Origin: a virus
Virus record (IMG/VR): IMGVR_UViG_3300020172_001361
Span: 1-24,677 of that record
DNA length: 24,677 nucleotides
Direction: 5' to 3' (one strand)
Made by a program: the position numbers and the translations under genes. Below, one piece after another: positions 1 through 5,535 of the stretch (positions are counted from its first letter, which is position 1; each line of letters starts with the position of its first letter). Under the pieces are notes generated by a model that saw only the letters and a list, made by a program, of their open reading frames with translations, was not told the DNA's origin and did no database searches.

Positions 1-162
1 GATGGTGGGTTTCAATCCAACACCACCAAATCCCGCCTGAATGCACTTCTTCAGGCACACGGAATCGGAGGCGAATCTGTATTCCAAAAGAACTTCCAAT
101 GGTTCTTCCGTATGTCTGACGGTGCAGAGATTCCCTTCTTCTCTGGTATGCGTCTCAACTGA
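1..162 (+). CDS. Small cyanophage-type hypothetical protein, C-terminal end only
   Basis: Frame 1 is open from the window edge to a TGA at 160-162 and encodes the last 53 residues of a protein whose start lies outside the window. The visible part reads TTKSRLNALLQAHG, then VFQKNFQWFFR, and ends in SGMRLN. It has an amphipathic helix followed by an aromatic stretch and no membrane segment. I recall similar short proteins with a VFQKNFQWF-type motif from cyanophages, where they have no assigned function. Codons favour C in the third position, unlike the baseplate genes further right. Being coding is fairly certain; the function is unknown. Confidence 0.7.
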   Translation, partial: DGGFQSNTTKSRLNALLQAHGIGGESVFQKNFQWFFRMSDGAEIPFFSGMRLN

Positions 163-223
163 ATAATGGGAAAGGGTTAGCCCTAAAGTTACCCACAAAA
201 TTACTCATTCGTGTCGATCACAG

Positions 224-424
224 ATGACTCTCAAAACCAAAGTCCACCACCTGATGACTTCCCACAATTTCACCCTGATTCGTGATAAGAATCACCAAGT
301 GTGGAAGCATACATCAGGAGCACAAGTTGTAGTCGGAAAGACAATATCTGACGCTCGCGCCTTTAAGAACATTGAGCGCGACATTCGCAAGGTCCTCAAT
401 AACACTGAGTTTGCCCTCGCCTGA
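224..424 (+). CDS. HicA-like (YcfA-type) small protein
   Basis: This 66-residue protein has the size and pattern of the HicA/YcfA fold, a small dsRBD-like domain that in toxin-antitoxin systems acts as an mRNA interferase. The N-terminal helix (residues 5-12) is followed by a strand, FTLIR, and then NHQVWKHTSG (23-32). His24 falls where HicA carries its catalytic histidine in a GSHxxF-like motif. Next come the strand AQVVVG and a C-terminal helix, FKNIERDIRKVL (47-58). The usual Gly-Ser before the histidine is Lys-Asn here, so activity is uncertain. HicA is normally paired with a HicB antitoxin. The next gene (492-644) is only 50 residues and does not look like HicB. Upstream is 61 bases without a clear ribosome-binding site. 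The gene is likely real; the family call is moderate. Confidence 0.65.
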   Translation: MTLKTKVHHLMTSHNFTLIRDKNHQVWKHTSGAQVVVGKTISDARAFKNIERDIRKVLNNTEFALA

Positions 425-491
425 GTAACAATGGGAACGGCAGCGCCCTATAAAGACTCCACCACTTTACCCACTTTGATCTAACCTACTC

Positions 492-644
492 ATGTCCCGC
501 GAAACCATCTTCGGTATGCTCCGTCAAGGTAATACTGGTAATGAAATTCTTTCGATTCTTGAACTCATTGGTAGCGGGGGTGCTGATGATGACTCTGCTC
601 AATCTATGCTCGCTGAACCAACACTCAGCACCATTGAGTTCTGA
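492..644 (+). CDS. 50-residue hypothetical protein
   Basis: ATG at 492 opens a 50-codon frame ending at TGA 642-644. The product starts MSRETIFGMLRQGNTGNEIL, continues with an amphipathic helix SILELIG, a Gly-Asp loop (GSGGADDD) and an acidic tail ending TIEF. It has no membrane segment or cysteines. The motif LRQGxTGNEILSILE resembles short uncharacterised proteins I recall from cyanophages. Codon use (CTC, CGC, ACC) matches the two genes before it, so the three form a compositional block. The intrinsic terminator 19 bases downstream closes the block. No strong Shine-Dalgarno is visible. Function unknown. Confidence 0.6.
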   Translation: MSRETIFGMLRQGNTGNEILSILELIGSGGADDDSAQSMLAEPTLSTIEF

Positions 645-662
645 TAGTCCAGCACTGAATGT

Positions 663-689
663 AGAGGGGCACGAATAGCCCCTCTTTTT
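663..689 (+). terminator. Intrinsic terminator closing the left gene block
   Basis: A perfect 8-bp GC-rich stem (AGAGGGGC at 663-670 paired with GCCCCTCT at 678-685) with a 7-base loop runs into a T tract ending at 689. This is a classical rho-independent terminator on the + strand, 19 bases after the stop of the 50-residue gene. It separates the ~50% GC block from the AT-richer region to the right. Confidence 0.9.
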
Positions 690-834
690 GTATTCGTTCG
701 TGAAGCACTAAGGCACAGGGACAGTGTATTATATAATGGTATCGTTATGTCGGCGCGGCCGTGCGATGCCCCCCCTTATTAAAAATCGATAACTACCCTA
801 ACCTACAACGGACCAAAAGAGCGAGAGTATTATC
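690..834. other. Intergenic region after the terminator
   Basis: I see no credible gene between the terminator and the doubtful ORF at 835; if that ORF is not real, the gene-free stretch extends to 994. The region holds a TATAAT box (732-737), a strongly GC-rich patch of about 25 bases (751-775) ending in a run of seven C, and then AT-rich sequence. No tRNA cloverleaf or repeat array is visible. It may carry a promoter for the genes from 995 onward. Confidence 0.6.
732..737 (+). promoter_or_regulatory. Possible sigma-70-type -10 box
   Basis: TATAAT at 732-737 is a perfect consensus -10 hexamer located just after a terminator and before the genes starting at 995, which is where a promoter is expected. 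However, the sequence 16-18 bases upstream (around 709-714, TAAGGC) does not resemble TTGACA, and no TGn extension is present. TATAAT also occurs by chance in AT-rich DNA, so this is weak. Confidence 0.35.
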
Positions 835-1029
835 ATGTTCATAAAAAAAATTTTTCCAGAAAAAAACGGACCCATAAGGTTTTCGGATGAACTCTACTAC
901 ATTCTAATATGTGTGGTTGAAACATTGAAGATTCTCATATATAATTTTGTATTGAAATACACGAAGTACAAAAAAATTTCGCGGAAAAAAAATCATGGAC
1001 AAGGTTTATCATATATACGCAAAGGATAG
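835..1029 (+). CDS. Doubtful small ORF, possible membrane peptide
   Basis: A 64-codon frame starts at ATG 835 with only a weak GAGAG upstream. The product has a Lys-rich start, a hydrophobic central stretch (residues 21-40, YYILICVVETLKILIYNFVL) that could span a membrane, and a basic tail. It overlaps the better-supported gene at 995 by 35 bases. Much of the frame is A/T tracts that give Lys, Ile and Phe by composition alone. I recognise no family. It could be a real short phage membrane protein, or a chance ORF in an AT-rich leader; I lean slightly to the latter. Confidence 0.3.
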   Translation: MFIKKIFPEKNGPIRFSDELYYILICVVETLKILIYNFVLKYTKYKKISRKKNHGQGLSYIRKG

Positions 1030-1180
1030 GTGCATCTATCATTCACTGAATAGAGAAGAGTTTGAAAATGTTTGGGAAACTCTAAGTCTTTTGGTTGAGA
1101 TTTATACGGAAGTTCAACCAGACGATCTACAATATGTTGAGCTCACCACGACAAAAACCGAACTCGAACCATCATATTGA
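995..1180 (+). CDS. 61-residue cyanophage-type hypothetical protein
   Basis: The protein begins MDKVYHIYAKDRCIYHSLN, followed by an acidic helix EEFENVWETLSLLVEIY and a second unit DDLQYVELTT, ending in EPSY. The KVYHIYAKDxCIYH opening followed by EEF..xW and a D/E-DLxY segment matches a short protein type I recall from several T4-like cyanophages. There it has no known function. It is soluble and has no membrane segment. ATG 995 directly follows an A-rich GGAAAAAAAA tract (983-992) that may serve as a weak ribosome-binding site. The gene is followed by a 48-base gap with a possible late-promoter core and then the glycosyltransferase gene. Confidence 0.7.
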   Translation: MDKVYHIYAKDRCIYHSLNREEFENVWETLSLLVEIYTEVQPDDLQYVELTTTKTELEPSY

Positions 1181-1185
1181 CAATT

Positions 1186-1193
1186 ACTAAATA
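1186..1193 (+). promoter_or_regulatory. Late-promoter-like box (ACTAAATA)
   Basis: ACTAAATA matches six of eight positions of the T4 late box TATAAATA, including the TAAATA core. It lies 35 bases before the glycosyltransferase start in a 48-base gap. The core is common by chance in AT-rich DNA, so support is positional only. Confidence 0.3.
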
Positions 1194-1228
1194 GAACGAT
1201 AAAATTGATCTGAGGTTATTCAAATTTT

Positions 1229-1996
1229 ATGGCAAAAGGATTCACTGTTAAAGCAGCAACACCTAAGAAAGCTGAACTTGAGTGGGACTACGAAGCAATC
1301 AAAGAAAGGATGCGAGGTAAAACGATCGTATTCTGTTTGCCTGGACGTAGTTGCTCATATAACTTTCTGAAATCATTTGTACAATTGTGTTTTGATCTTG
1401 TACAAAATCAAATGAGTATTCAAATTTCTCAAGATTACTCATCAATGGTAAACTTTGCACGTTGTAAAGTACTCGGAGCAAATGTTCTAAGGGGTCCGAA
1501 GCAAATTCCTTGGGATGGTAAACTACCTTATGATTACCAACTTTGGATTGATAACGATATCGTCTTCAATACTGAAAAGTTCTGGCAACTCTGCGATCTC
1601 GCACTTCCAGCAGAAGGTGCAGAACGTGAAGTAGCAGCAGGTTGGTATATGACTGAAGATGGTCGTACTACATCCGTTGCTCACTGGCTTGAAGAGGAAG
1701 ACTTCCGTAATAACGGTGGAGTCATGAATCATGAGACTGGTGAAAGCATGTCGAAGCGTCGCAAACCATTTACTGTAGACTATACTGGATTTGGTTGGGT
1801 TCTGATTAAGAATGGTGTATTTGAGAATCTCGAATACCCTTGGTTTGCACCTAAGATGCAAGTCTTTGAATCTGGTGCGGTTCAGGATATGTGTGGAGAG
1901 GATGTCTCATTCTGTCTCGATGCAAAGGAAGCAGGTTTTGAGATTTGGTGCGATCCACGCATCCGTGTCGGTCACGAAAAAACTCGCGTTATCTGA
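1229..1996 (+). CDS. Glycosyltransferase-like protein (GT-A type)
   Basis: This 255-residue protein resembles small GT-A-fold glycosyltransferases, which use a nucleotide-sugar and a metal ion. After a short basic N-terminus, KTIVFCLPGRS (31-41) gives the first strand and sugar-nucleotide-side loop. YQLWIDNDIVF (103-113) holds an Asp-Asn-Asp triad (108-110) in the position of the metal-binding DxD motif. Near the C-terminus MCGEDVSFCLDAKEAGFEIW (221-240) is the GED-type acceptor-site signature, and the following H249 lies in a GHE motif that often provides the last metal ligand. A glycan target such as a virion protein, host surface or DNA base cannot be told from sequence. The gene ends TGATG, sharing one base with the next gene, so translation is probably coupled. 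Sampled GC is near 50%, above the baseplate genes. Confidence 0.7.
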   Translation: MAKGFTVKAATPKKAELEWDYEAIKERMRGKTIVFCLPGRSCSYNFLKSFVQLCFDLVQNQMSIQISQDYSSMVNFARCKVLGANVLRGPKQIPWDGKLPYDYQLWIDNDIVFNTEKFWQLCDLALPAEGAEREVAAGWYMTEDGRTTSVAHWLEEEDFRNNGGVMNHETGESMSKRRKPFTVDYTGFGWVLIKNGVFENLEYPWFAPKMQVFESGAVQDMCGEDVSFCLDAKEAGFEIWCDPRIRVGHEKTRVI

Positions 1997-2151
1997 TGAG
2001 ATACAACATTTATTACAAGGGGGAGAAACTCTATGAGAATCTCTCTCCTGAAGAATGTGCAGAAGCTTTTCAAGATTTAGCCACTCAGTATTATGAGGGT
2101 GAAAAAACAGACTTTAATGAAATTTATTTGGAGGAAATCGTAGATGGCTAA
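1996..2151 (+). CDS. 51-residue hypothetical protein
   Basis: I start this gene at ATG 1996, whose A is the last base of the glycosyltransferase stop codon (TGATG). This gives the product MRYNIYYKGEKLYENLSPEE onward. The alternative upstream ATG at 1945 would run 51 bases into the glycosyltransferase and add residues with no sensible pattern. The protein has a beta-type opening (YNIYYKGEKLYENLS), an acidic helix (PEECAEAFQDLATQYYEG) and a DFNEIYLEEI strand, so it looks like a small alpha/beta acidic domain. It overlaps the next gene by eight bases. This overlap cassette suggests co-translation. No function can be assigned. Confidence 0.65.
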   Translation: MRYNIYYKGEKLYENLSPEECAEAFQDLATQYYEGEKTDFNEIYLEEIVDG

Positions 2152-2284
2152 AGGTGGTAGTAATAAAGTGCTGTTCGAACCAGGAGCACCTAAAAAGACT
2201 CGTCAAGGTCGTTCTTCTCGTACATTGCTAAGCGCAACTTCTCGTAATGGGAAGAAGAAAAGGTATCGAGGTCAAGGTAAATAA
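2144..2284 (+). CDS. 46-residue very basic conserved cyanophage protein
   Basis: ATG 2144 is set by a strong Shine-Dalgarno, GGAGG at 2130-2134, nine bases upstream inside the preceding gene. The product begins MAKGGSNKVLFEPGAPKKTR and ends KKKRYRGQGK. I count 14 Lys/Arg against one acidic residue in 46 positions, so it is strongly cationic and probably disordered, apart perhaps from the central SSRTLLSATSRN. I recall near-identical small proteins from many T4-like cyanophages, always unassigned. The charge suggests binding to nucleic acid or another polyanion, but this is inference. The gene is the last of the overlapping cassette, and a terminator follows ten bases after the stop. Confidence 0.75.
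   Translation: MAKGGSNKVLFEPGAPKKTRQGRSSRTLLSATSRNGKKKRYRGQGK
2276..2283 (+). promoter_or_regulatory. Weak late-promoter-like box overlapping a stop codon
   Basis: GGTAAATA keeps the TAAATA core of the late box TATAAATA and overlaps the stop of the 46-residue gene. If it were used, the transcript would begin just before the terminator at 2294 and would have to pass it. I consider it weak. Confidence 0.2.
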
Positions 2285-2293
2285 TATAGATAG

Positions 2294-2318
2294 AGCAGGA
2301 AGAAATTCCTGCTTTTTT
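2294..2318 (+). terminator. Intrinsic terminator after the basic small gene
   Basis: The stem AGCAGGAA (2294-2301) pairs perfectly with TTCCTGCT (2306-2313) around a GAAA loop and runs into six T (2313-2318). It is a strong rho-independent terminator ending the 1229-2284 cassette. The next start codon is only ten bases after the T run. Confidence 0.9.
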
Positions 2319-2328
2319 ATTAGAAACT

Positions 2329-3033
2329 ATGTCTTATCTAAATCATAACCTTCCAACAATTACATGTTATATTCGTAATGAATTTCTCTTCAATCATAAA
2401 AAAGGTCATGGTGAGGTAACTTTATGCGACGTACACTCTGTAGCGTCCTTAGAGAAGCACGTACCCCTCTTTGAGGCGTTTTTAGAGAATGGAGTGAACT
2501 GGACTCGTAGACCAATTCATGCGTTTTGTTGGAAACCAGATGCACCAGTACCAAAATTAGAAGAGTGTATGTGGTGGGATTGTTTTTCTCCTTATATTGA
2601 TGTTCAAGTTCGGGCAAGATTGGCTAACTTACGAGCTGAATTAATCAATTATCGCGGAGAAAAGAATGAAGGGACGTATATGTTCACTCTTGATTGGTCA
2701 TGGGAGTCAAAATCAACACTGAATACTAACTTTAGTGAGACTCCGGAGCATAAATGTGCTCATTTTTTCAAGATGGACAACGGAAACTTCTATGCATATC
2801 CAAATAATAAGATTTTATGGTACGATGATGCATGGACTAAGAACAGAATTACCAAAAATCCAGGGTATGAAATCGATTTGACCGAATATTCAGTTGAAAA
2901 TCGTCGCAAAATCGAGACTTCAGACGATTTTATGTACGAAGTTACAAAAATTCGGGATAGCAACCCCGTAAAAAGTTCTGATTTAACAAATCAGGAGAAA
3001 GCAAATGAATCAACGAATGCTCAGGGAGATTAA
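2329..3033 (+). CDS. 234-residue cyanophage-type hypothetical protein
   Basis: The protein opens MSYLNHNLPTITCYIRNEFL and is rich in aromatic residues. Landmarks are PIHAFCWKPDAP (62-73), WWDCFSPYIDVQVRARLANL (82-101), a TYMFTLDWSWE strand, a SETPEHKCAHFFKMDNGNFY segment with Cys/His, and PNNKILWYDDAWTKNR. I recognise this set (YLNHNLPT, HAFCWK, WDCFSPYI, FTLDW, PNNRxxWYDxAW) as a family common in T4-like cyanophages with no known role. The Cys/His residues could bind metal, but this is not shown. The last ~30 residues are polar and overlap the next gene by 29 bases. There is no visible Shine-Dalgarno, because the start lies almost directly after a terminator. The gene is clearly coding. Confidence 0.8.
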   Translation: MSYLNHNLPTITCYIRNEFLFNHKKGHGEVTLCDVHSVASLEKHVPLFEAFLENGVNWTRRPIHAFCWKPDAPVPKLEECMWWDCFSPYIDVQVRARLANLRAELINYRGEKNEGTYMFTLDWSWESKSTLNTNFSETPEHKCAHFFKMDNGNFYAYPNNKILWYDDAWTKNRITKNPGYEIDLTEYSVENRRKIETSDDFMYEVTKIRDSNPVKSSDLTNQEKANESTNAQGD

Positions 3034-3175
3034 TGAAGACGATATGACTCCCAAAAAACACGATTTTATTCATCAAAATGAATTACATGAAAAAATTAGA
3101 AATGATGAAGACTATGATGACTGGGAATATGGTACTGAACCTGCTTACGGAGATAAAAGGATCCTAAAGGACTGA
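3005..3175 (+). CDS. 56-residue acidic hypothetical protein
   Basis: ATG 3005 lies inside the end of the 234-residue gene, preceded at seven bases by a strong Shine-Dalgarno AGGAG (2993-2997), which argues that it is a real start. The product begins MNQRMLREINEDDMTPKKHD and ends YGDKRILKD. It has about 16 Asp/Glu against 9 Lys/Arg, including a DEDYDDWEYG run (34-43), and no hydrophobic segment. Its TGA stop (3173-3175) overlaps the late-promoter-like box before gp25. I do not recognise a family. It is likely a translated small protein at the end of the transcription unit before the baseplate genes. Confidence 0.6.
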   Translation: MNQRMLREINEDDMTPKKHDFIHQNELHEKIRNDEDYDDWEYGTEPAYGDKRILKD

Positions 3176-3181
3176 TAAATA
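3174..3181 (+). promoter_or_regulatory. T4-type late promoter box (GATAAATA) before gp25
   Basis: GATAAATA matches seven of eight positions of the T4 late box TATAAATA. It sits 22 bases before the gp25 ATG and overlaps the stop codon of the preceding gene. T4 late genes are read from such boxes by gp55-directed polymerase on the sliding clamp; relaxed versions of the box are known in cyanomyoviruses. Start of RNA would be expected roughly 6-7 bases after the box, giving a leader of about 16 bases without a Shine-Dalgarno. Confidence 0.65.
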
Positions 3182-3184
3182 AAG

Positions 3185-3192
3185 TATAAATT
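3185..3192 (+). promoter_or_regulatory. Second, tandem late-promoter-like box (TATAAATT)
   Basis: TATAAATT also matches the late box at seven of eight positions and lies four bases after the first box. Use of this one would leave a leader of only about five bases before gp25. Confidence 0.4.
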
Positions 3193-3203
3193 GATCTTTT
3201 TTT

Positions 3204-3608
3204 ATGCCTTTAGAGAGGGTTTCCAGATCTTTTAAGGATATAAGCCTTTCATTCGTTAAAAATCCGGCAACAGATGATGTTACGGCTTTAACGAATGAAA
3301 GAGCAATAGCTCGATCTGTTAGAAATTTGATCACAACATCGAAGGGTGAGCGTTTTTTTCAACCAGAACTTGGATCAAGCGTAGCAGATCTCTTATTTGA
3401 GAATATGCTTGATGTCAATACTTTAGATGTTTTAAAAGATGAAGTTAAAGTTGTTATTGAATCCTACGAACCAAGAGTAGAAATCGAAGAAGTTATTGTA
3501 GTACCAATTGATGGTAACAATGCTATAGATATTGGTATTATCTACACTATCATTGGTCTGGATGTTCCAAGACAACAATTATCATTTGTATTTCAACCAG
3601 TAAGGTAA
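3204..3608 (+). CDS. 25: gp25 baseplate wedge protein
   Basis: This 134-residue protein is the T4 gp25/GPW-type wedge subunit, which in contractile tails links the baseplate wedge core to the sheath start. The family core is visible: LTNERAIARSVRNLITTSKG (29-48), then GERFFQPELGSSVADLLFE (48-66), and the conserved EPR triad in SYEPRVEIEEV (88-98). It ends in a beta-type tail, QLSFVFQPVR. The length is close to T4 gp25 (132 residues). It is preceded by late-promoter-like boxes, and its TAA abuts the gp6 ATG with no gap, so gp25 and gp6 are surely on one transcript and probably translationally coupled. There is no clear Shine-Dalgarno (a T-rich tract precedes the ATG). Identity is secure. Confidence 0.93.
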   Translation: MPLERVSRSFKDISLSFVKNPATDDVTALTNERAIARSVRNLITTSKGERFFQPELGSSVADLLFENMLDVNTLDVLKDEVKVVIESYEPRVEIEEVIVVPIDGNNAIDIGIIYTIIGLDVPRQQLSFVFQPVR

Positions 3609-5522
3609 ATGTCCTTAGTAAATTTTTCAAATTTAGATTTCCAACAAATAAGAACTCAAATTATTGACTATTTGAGAGCGAATAGTACTTTTTCAGACTA
3701 TGACTTTGAAGGATCTAACCTGTCGGTAATTATTGATACATTAGCATATAACACTTATATCAATTCCTTCAACGCTAACATGCTTAGCAATGAAGTTTTT
3801 ATTGATAGTGCTACTTTAAGAGAAAATGTTGTCTCTCTTGCTAGAAATATTGGATATGTACCGCGCTCAAGAAAGGCTGCAAGAGCGTCAGTATCATTTC
3901 TCGTAAATTTTGAAGGGCAGTCAAATATTCCGGTTACAGTAACTCTTAAAAAGGGACTAGCGTTTATATCATCAGCAAATGTTGGGCAGTCAACCTACGT
4001 ATTCTCAATTCCAGATGATATTACACTTCCAGTTATAAACAACATAGCATTATTTCGAAATATTGAAATTTATGAAGGTGTACTTGTAGAAGAATCATTT
4101 ACATACAATCCATCTATACAAGATCCTAGAATTGTATTGGGCAACCCAAATGCAGATACAACTACTTTAAAAGTTCTTGTTAGAAATTCATCAATTGATG
4201 TTGGTGGGGATAGATTTAGATTAATTGATAATTTGTTTCAGGCAAAAGAAAAGGCAAATATATTCTTTATTCAAGAAGTAGAAGATCAAAGATATGAATT
4301 ATTATTTGGTGATGATATTTTTGGTAAAGCATTGAAACCAGGAAATGTAGTTGATGTTTCGTATGTAGTTTCCAATGGAGAATCTGGAAATGGCGTAAGA
4401 GGATTTACTTTTTCAGGAAAATTATTAGATAACAACGGAATCACTATTATTTCTGGAATAAGTCCAATAGAAACTGTATCTCCATCAGTTTTTGGTACTG
4501 AAATCGAATCCGTCGATTCAATTAAAAAATACTCCACAAAATTATATCAATCACAATATAGAGCAGTAACAGCAGAGGATTATGAATCGATAGTTCCTTT
4601 TGTATATCCAGAAGCTTCTGTGGTTTCTGCATATGGTGGGGAGACTTTAGATCCACCAGAATATGGAAAAGTTTTTATTGCAGTAAAACCAAGATTTGGT
4701 CAGTTTTTGTCGGAGGGTGATAAAAGAAATCTAATCACAAACTTGAGAAGTTACTCAGTTGTTGGTGTGGATGTTGAAGTTGTTGATATGAAGTTTTTAT
4801 ATGTAGAATTTGAATCATATGTTTACTACAATCCAAACAAAGCATCATCTTCAGCAGCAGTTCAAAGCATGATATTTGATACTGTTAATAAGTATTCAAA
4901 GTCAAGTGAATTAAATGGTGTTGGTAGTAGATTTAAATATAGTAAATTTCAAAAAATAATTGATGATAGTCATAAAGCTATCACATCAAACCTAACAAAT
5001 ATTCAAATCAGAAGGGACTTAGTTCCTACAGTAAATACAGTTGGAACATATGAAATTTGTTTTGGAAATGCTTTTGCAGTTTTAAATGGAGATAGGGGAT
5101 ATAACATAAGATCTAGTGGATTTAGAGTTGATGGTGTTGATGGCGAAGTGTTTCTAGGTGATATTCCAGATGATACCGAAACTCTAGGAAAGATTGTTAT
5201 ATTCAGAATGTCTGCGAATAATAAAACCACTATTCTAAGAGAAGTTGGTAACGTTATTTACGACAAAGGTGAAATCAGACTTTTCAATATTAATATCGAA
5301 GGAACTAGTAAAACTAGAGATGGTCAACCAATCATTGAAATTTCAGCAGTTCCAGAATCAAATGATGTAATTGGACTACAAGATTTGTATTTACAACTAT
5401 CTGTTGGGACTAGCAAAGTTATTATGATTGACGATAGAATTTCATCAGGGGCAGATATTTCGGGATCTACATATATTAGGAGATCTAGTTATTTTGATTT
5501 TAACGAAGACGTAATTAGATAG
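3609..5522 (+). CDS. 6: gp6 baseplate wedge protein
   Basis: This 637-residue protein is the gp6 wedge subunit (660 residues in T4), whose dimers form the inner ring of the baseplate with gp25 and gp53. The N-terminus carries NLDFQQIRTQIIDYLRANST and LSVIIDTLAYNTYINSFNAN, the helical start typical of baseplate J-like proteins. YELLFGDDIFGKALKPGNVV sits before the AVTAEDYESIVPFVYPEASV segment (319-338), which is the J-family T-x-x-DYE signature. It is followed by EYGKVFIAVKPRFGQFLS and a beta-rich C-terminal third. The ATG follows gp25 directly; AAGG at 3602-3605 may be its ribosome-binding site. Its TAG overlaps AGGA (5521-5524), which can serve the giant gene downstream. Length, order and motifs agree. 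Confidence 0.92.
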   Translation: MSLVNFSNLDFQQIRTQIIDYLRANSTFSDYDFEGSNLSVIIDTLAYNTYINSFNANMLSNEVFIDSATLRENVVSLARNIGYVPRSRKAARASVSFLVNFEGQSNIPVTVTLKKGLAFISSANVGQSTYVFSIPDDITLPVINNIALFRNIEIYEGVLVEESFTYNPSIQDPRIVLGNPNADTTTLKVLVRNSSIDVGGDRFRLIDNLFQAKEKANIFFIQEVEDQRYELLFGDDIFGKALKPGNVVDVSYVVSNGESGNGVRGFTFSGKLLDNNGITIISGISPIETVSPSVFGTEIESVDSIKKYSTKLYQSQYRAVTAEDYESIVPFVYPEASVVSAYGGETLDPPEYGKVFIAVKPRFGQFLSEGDKRNLITNLRSYSVVGVDVEVVDMKFLYVEFESYVYYNPNKASSSAAVQSMIFDTVNKYSKSSELNGVGSRFKYSKFQKIIDDSHKAITSNLTNIQIRRDLVPTVNTVGTYEICFGNAFAVLNGDRGYNIRSSGFRVDGVDGEVFLGDIPDDTETLGKIVIFRMSANNKTTILREVGNVIYDKGEIRLFNINIEGTSKTRDGQPIIEISAVPESNDVIGLQDLYLQLSVGTSKVIMIDDRISSGADISGSTYIRRSSYFDFNEDVIR

Positions 5523-5535
5523 GATTTAGAAAAAA

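Noticed and set aside
140-223. AGGGTTAGCCCT hairpin in the gap before the HicA-like gene
   Set aside because: The stem is only four base pairs and is not followed by a T run, so it is not a convincing terminator.
1523-1861. 112-codon frame on the minus strand
   Set aside because: It is antisense to the well-supported glycosyltransferase gene, rich in Cys/Phe/Ile without a domain pattern, and no minus-strand gene is otherwise credible in the window.
1945-1995. Upstream start for the 51-residue gene
   Set aside because: It adds 17 residues that merely overlap the glycosyltransferase 3' end in another frame. The TGATG junction at 1994-1998 is a typical coupled start.
1812-2036. + strand frame overlapping the end of the glycosyltransferase
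   Set aside because: It is a shifted reading of the glycosyltransferase gene. The GED motif and the catalytic pattern are in the other frame.
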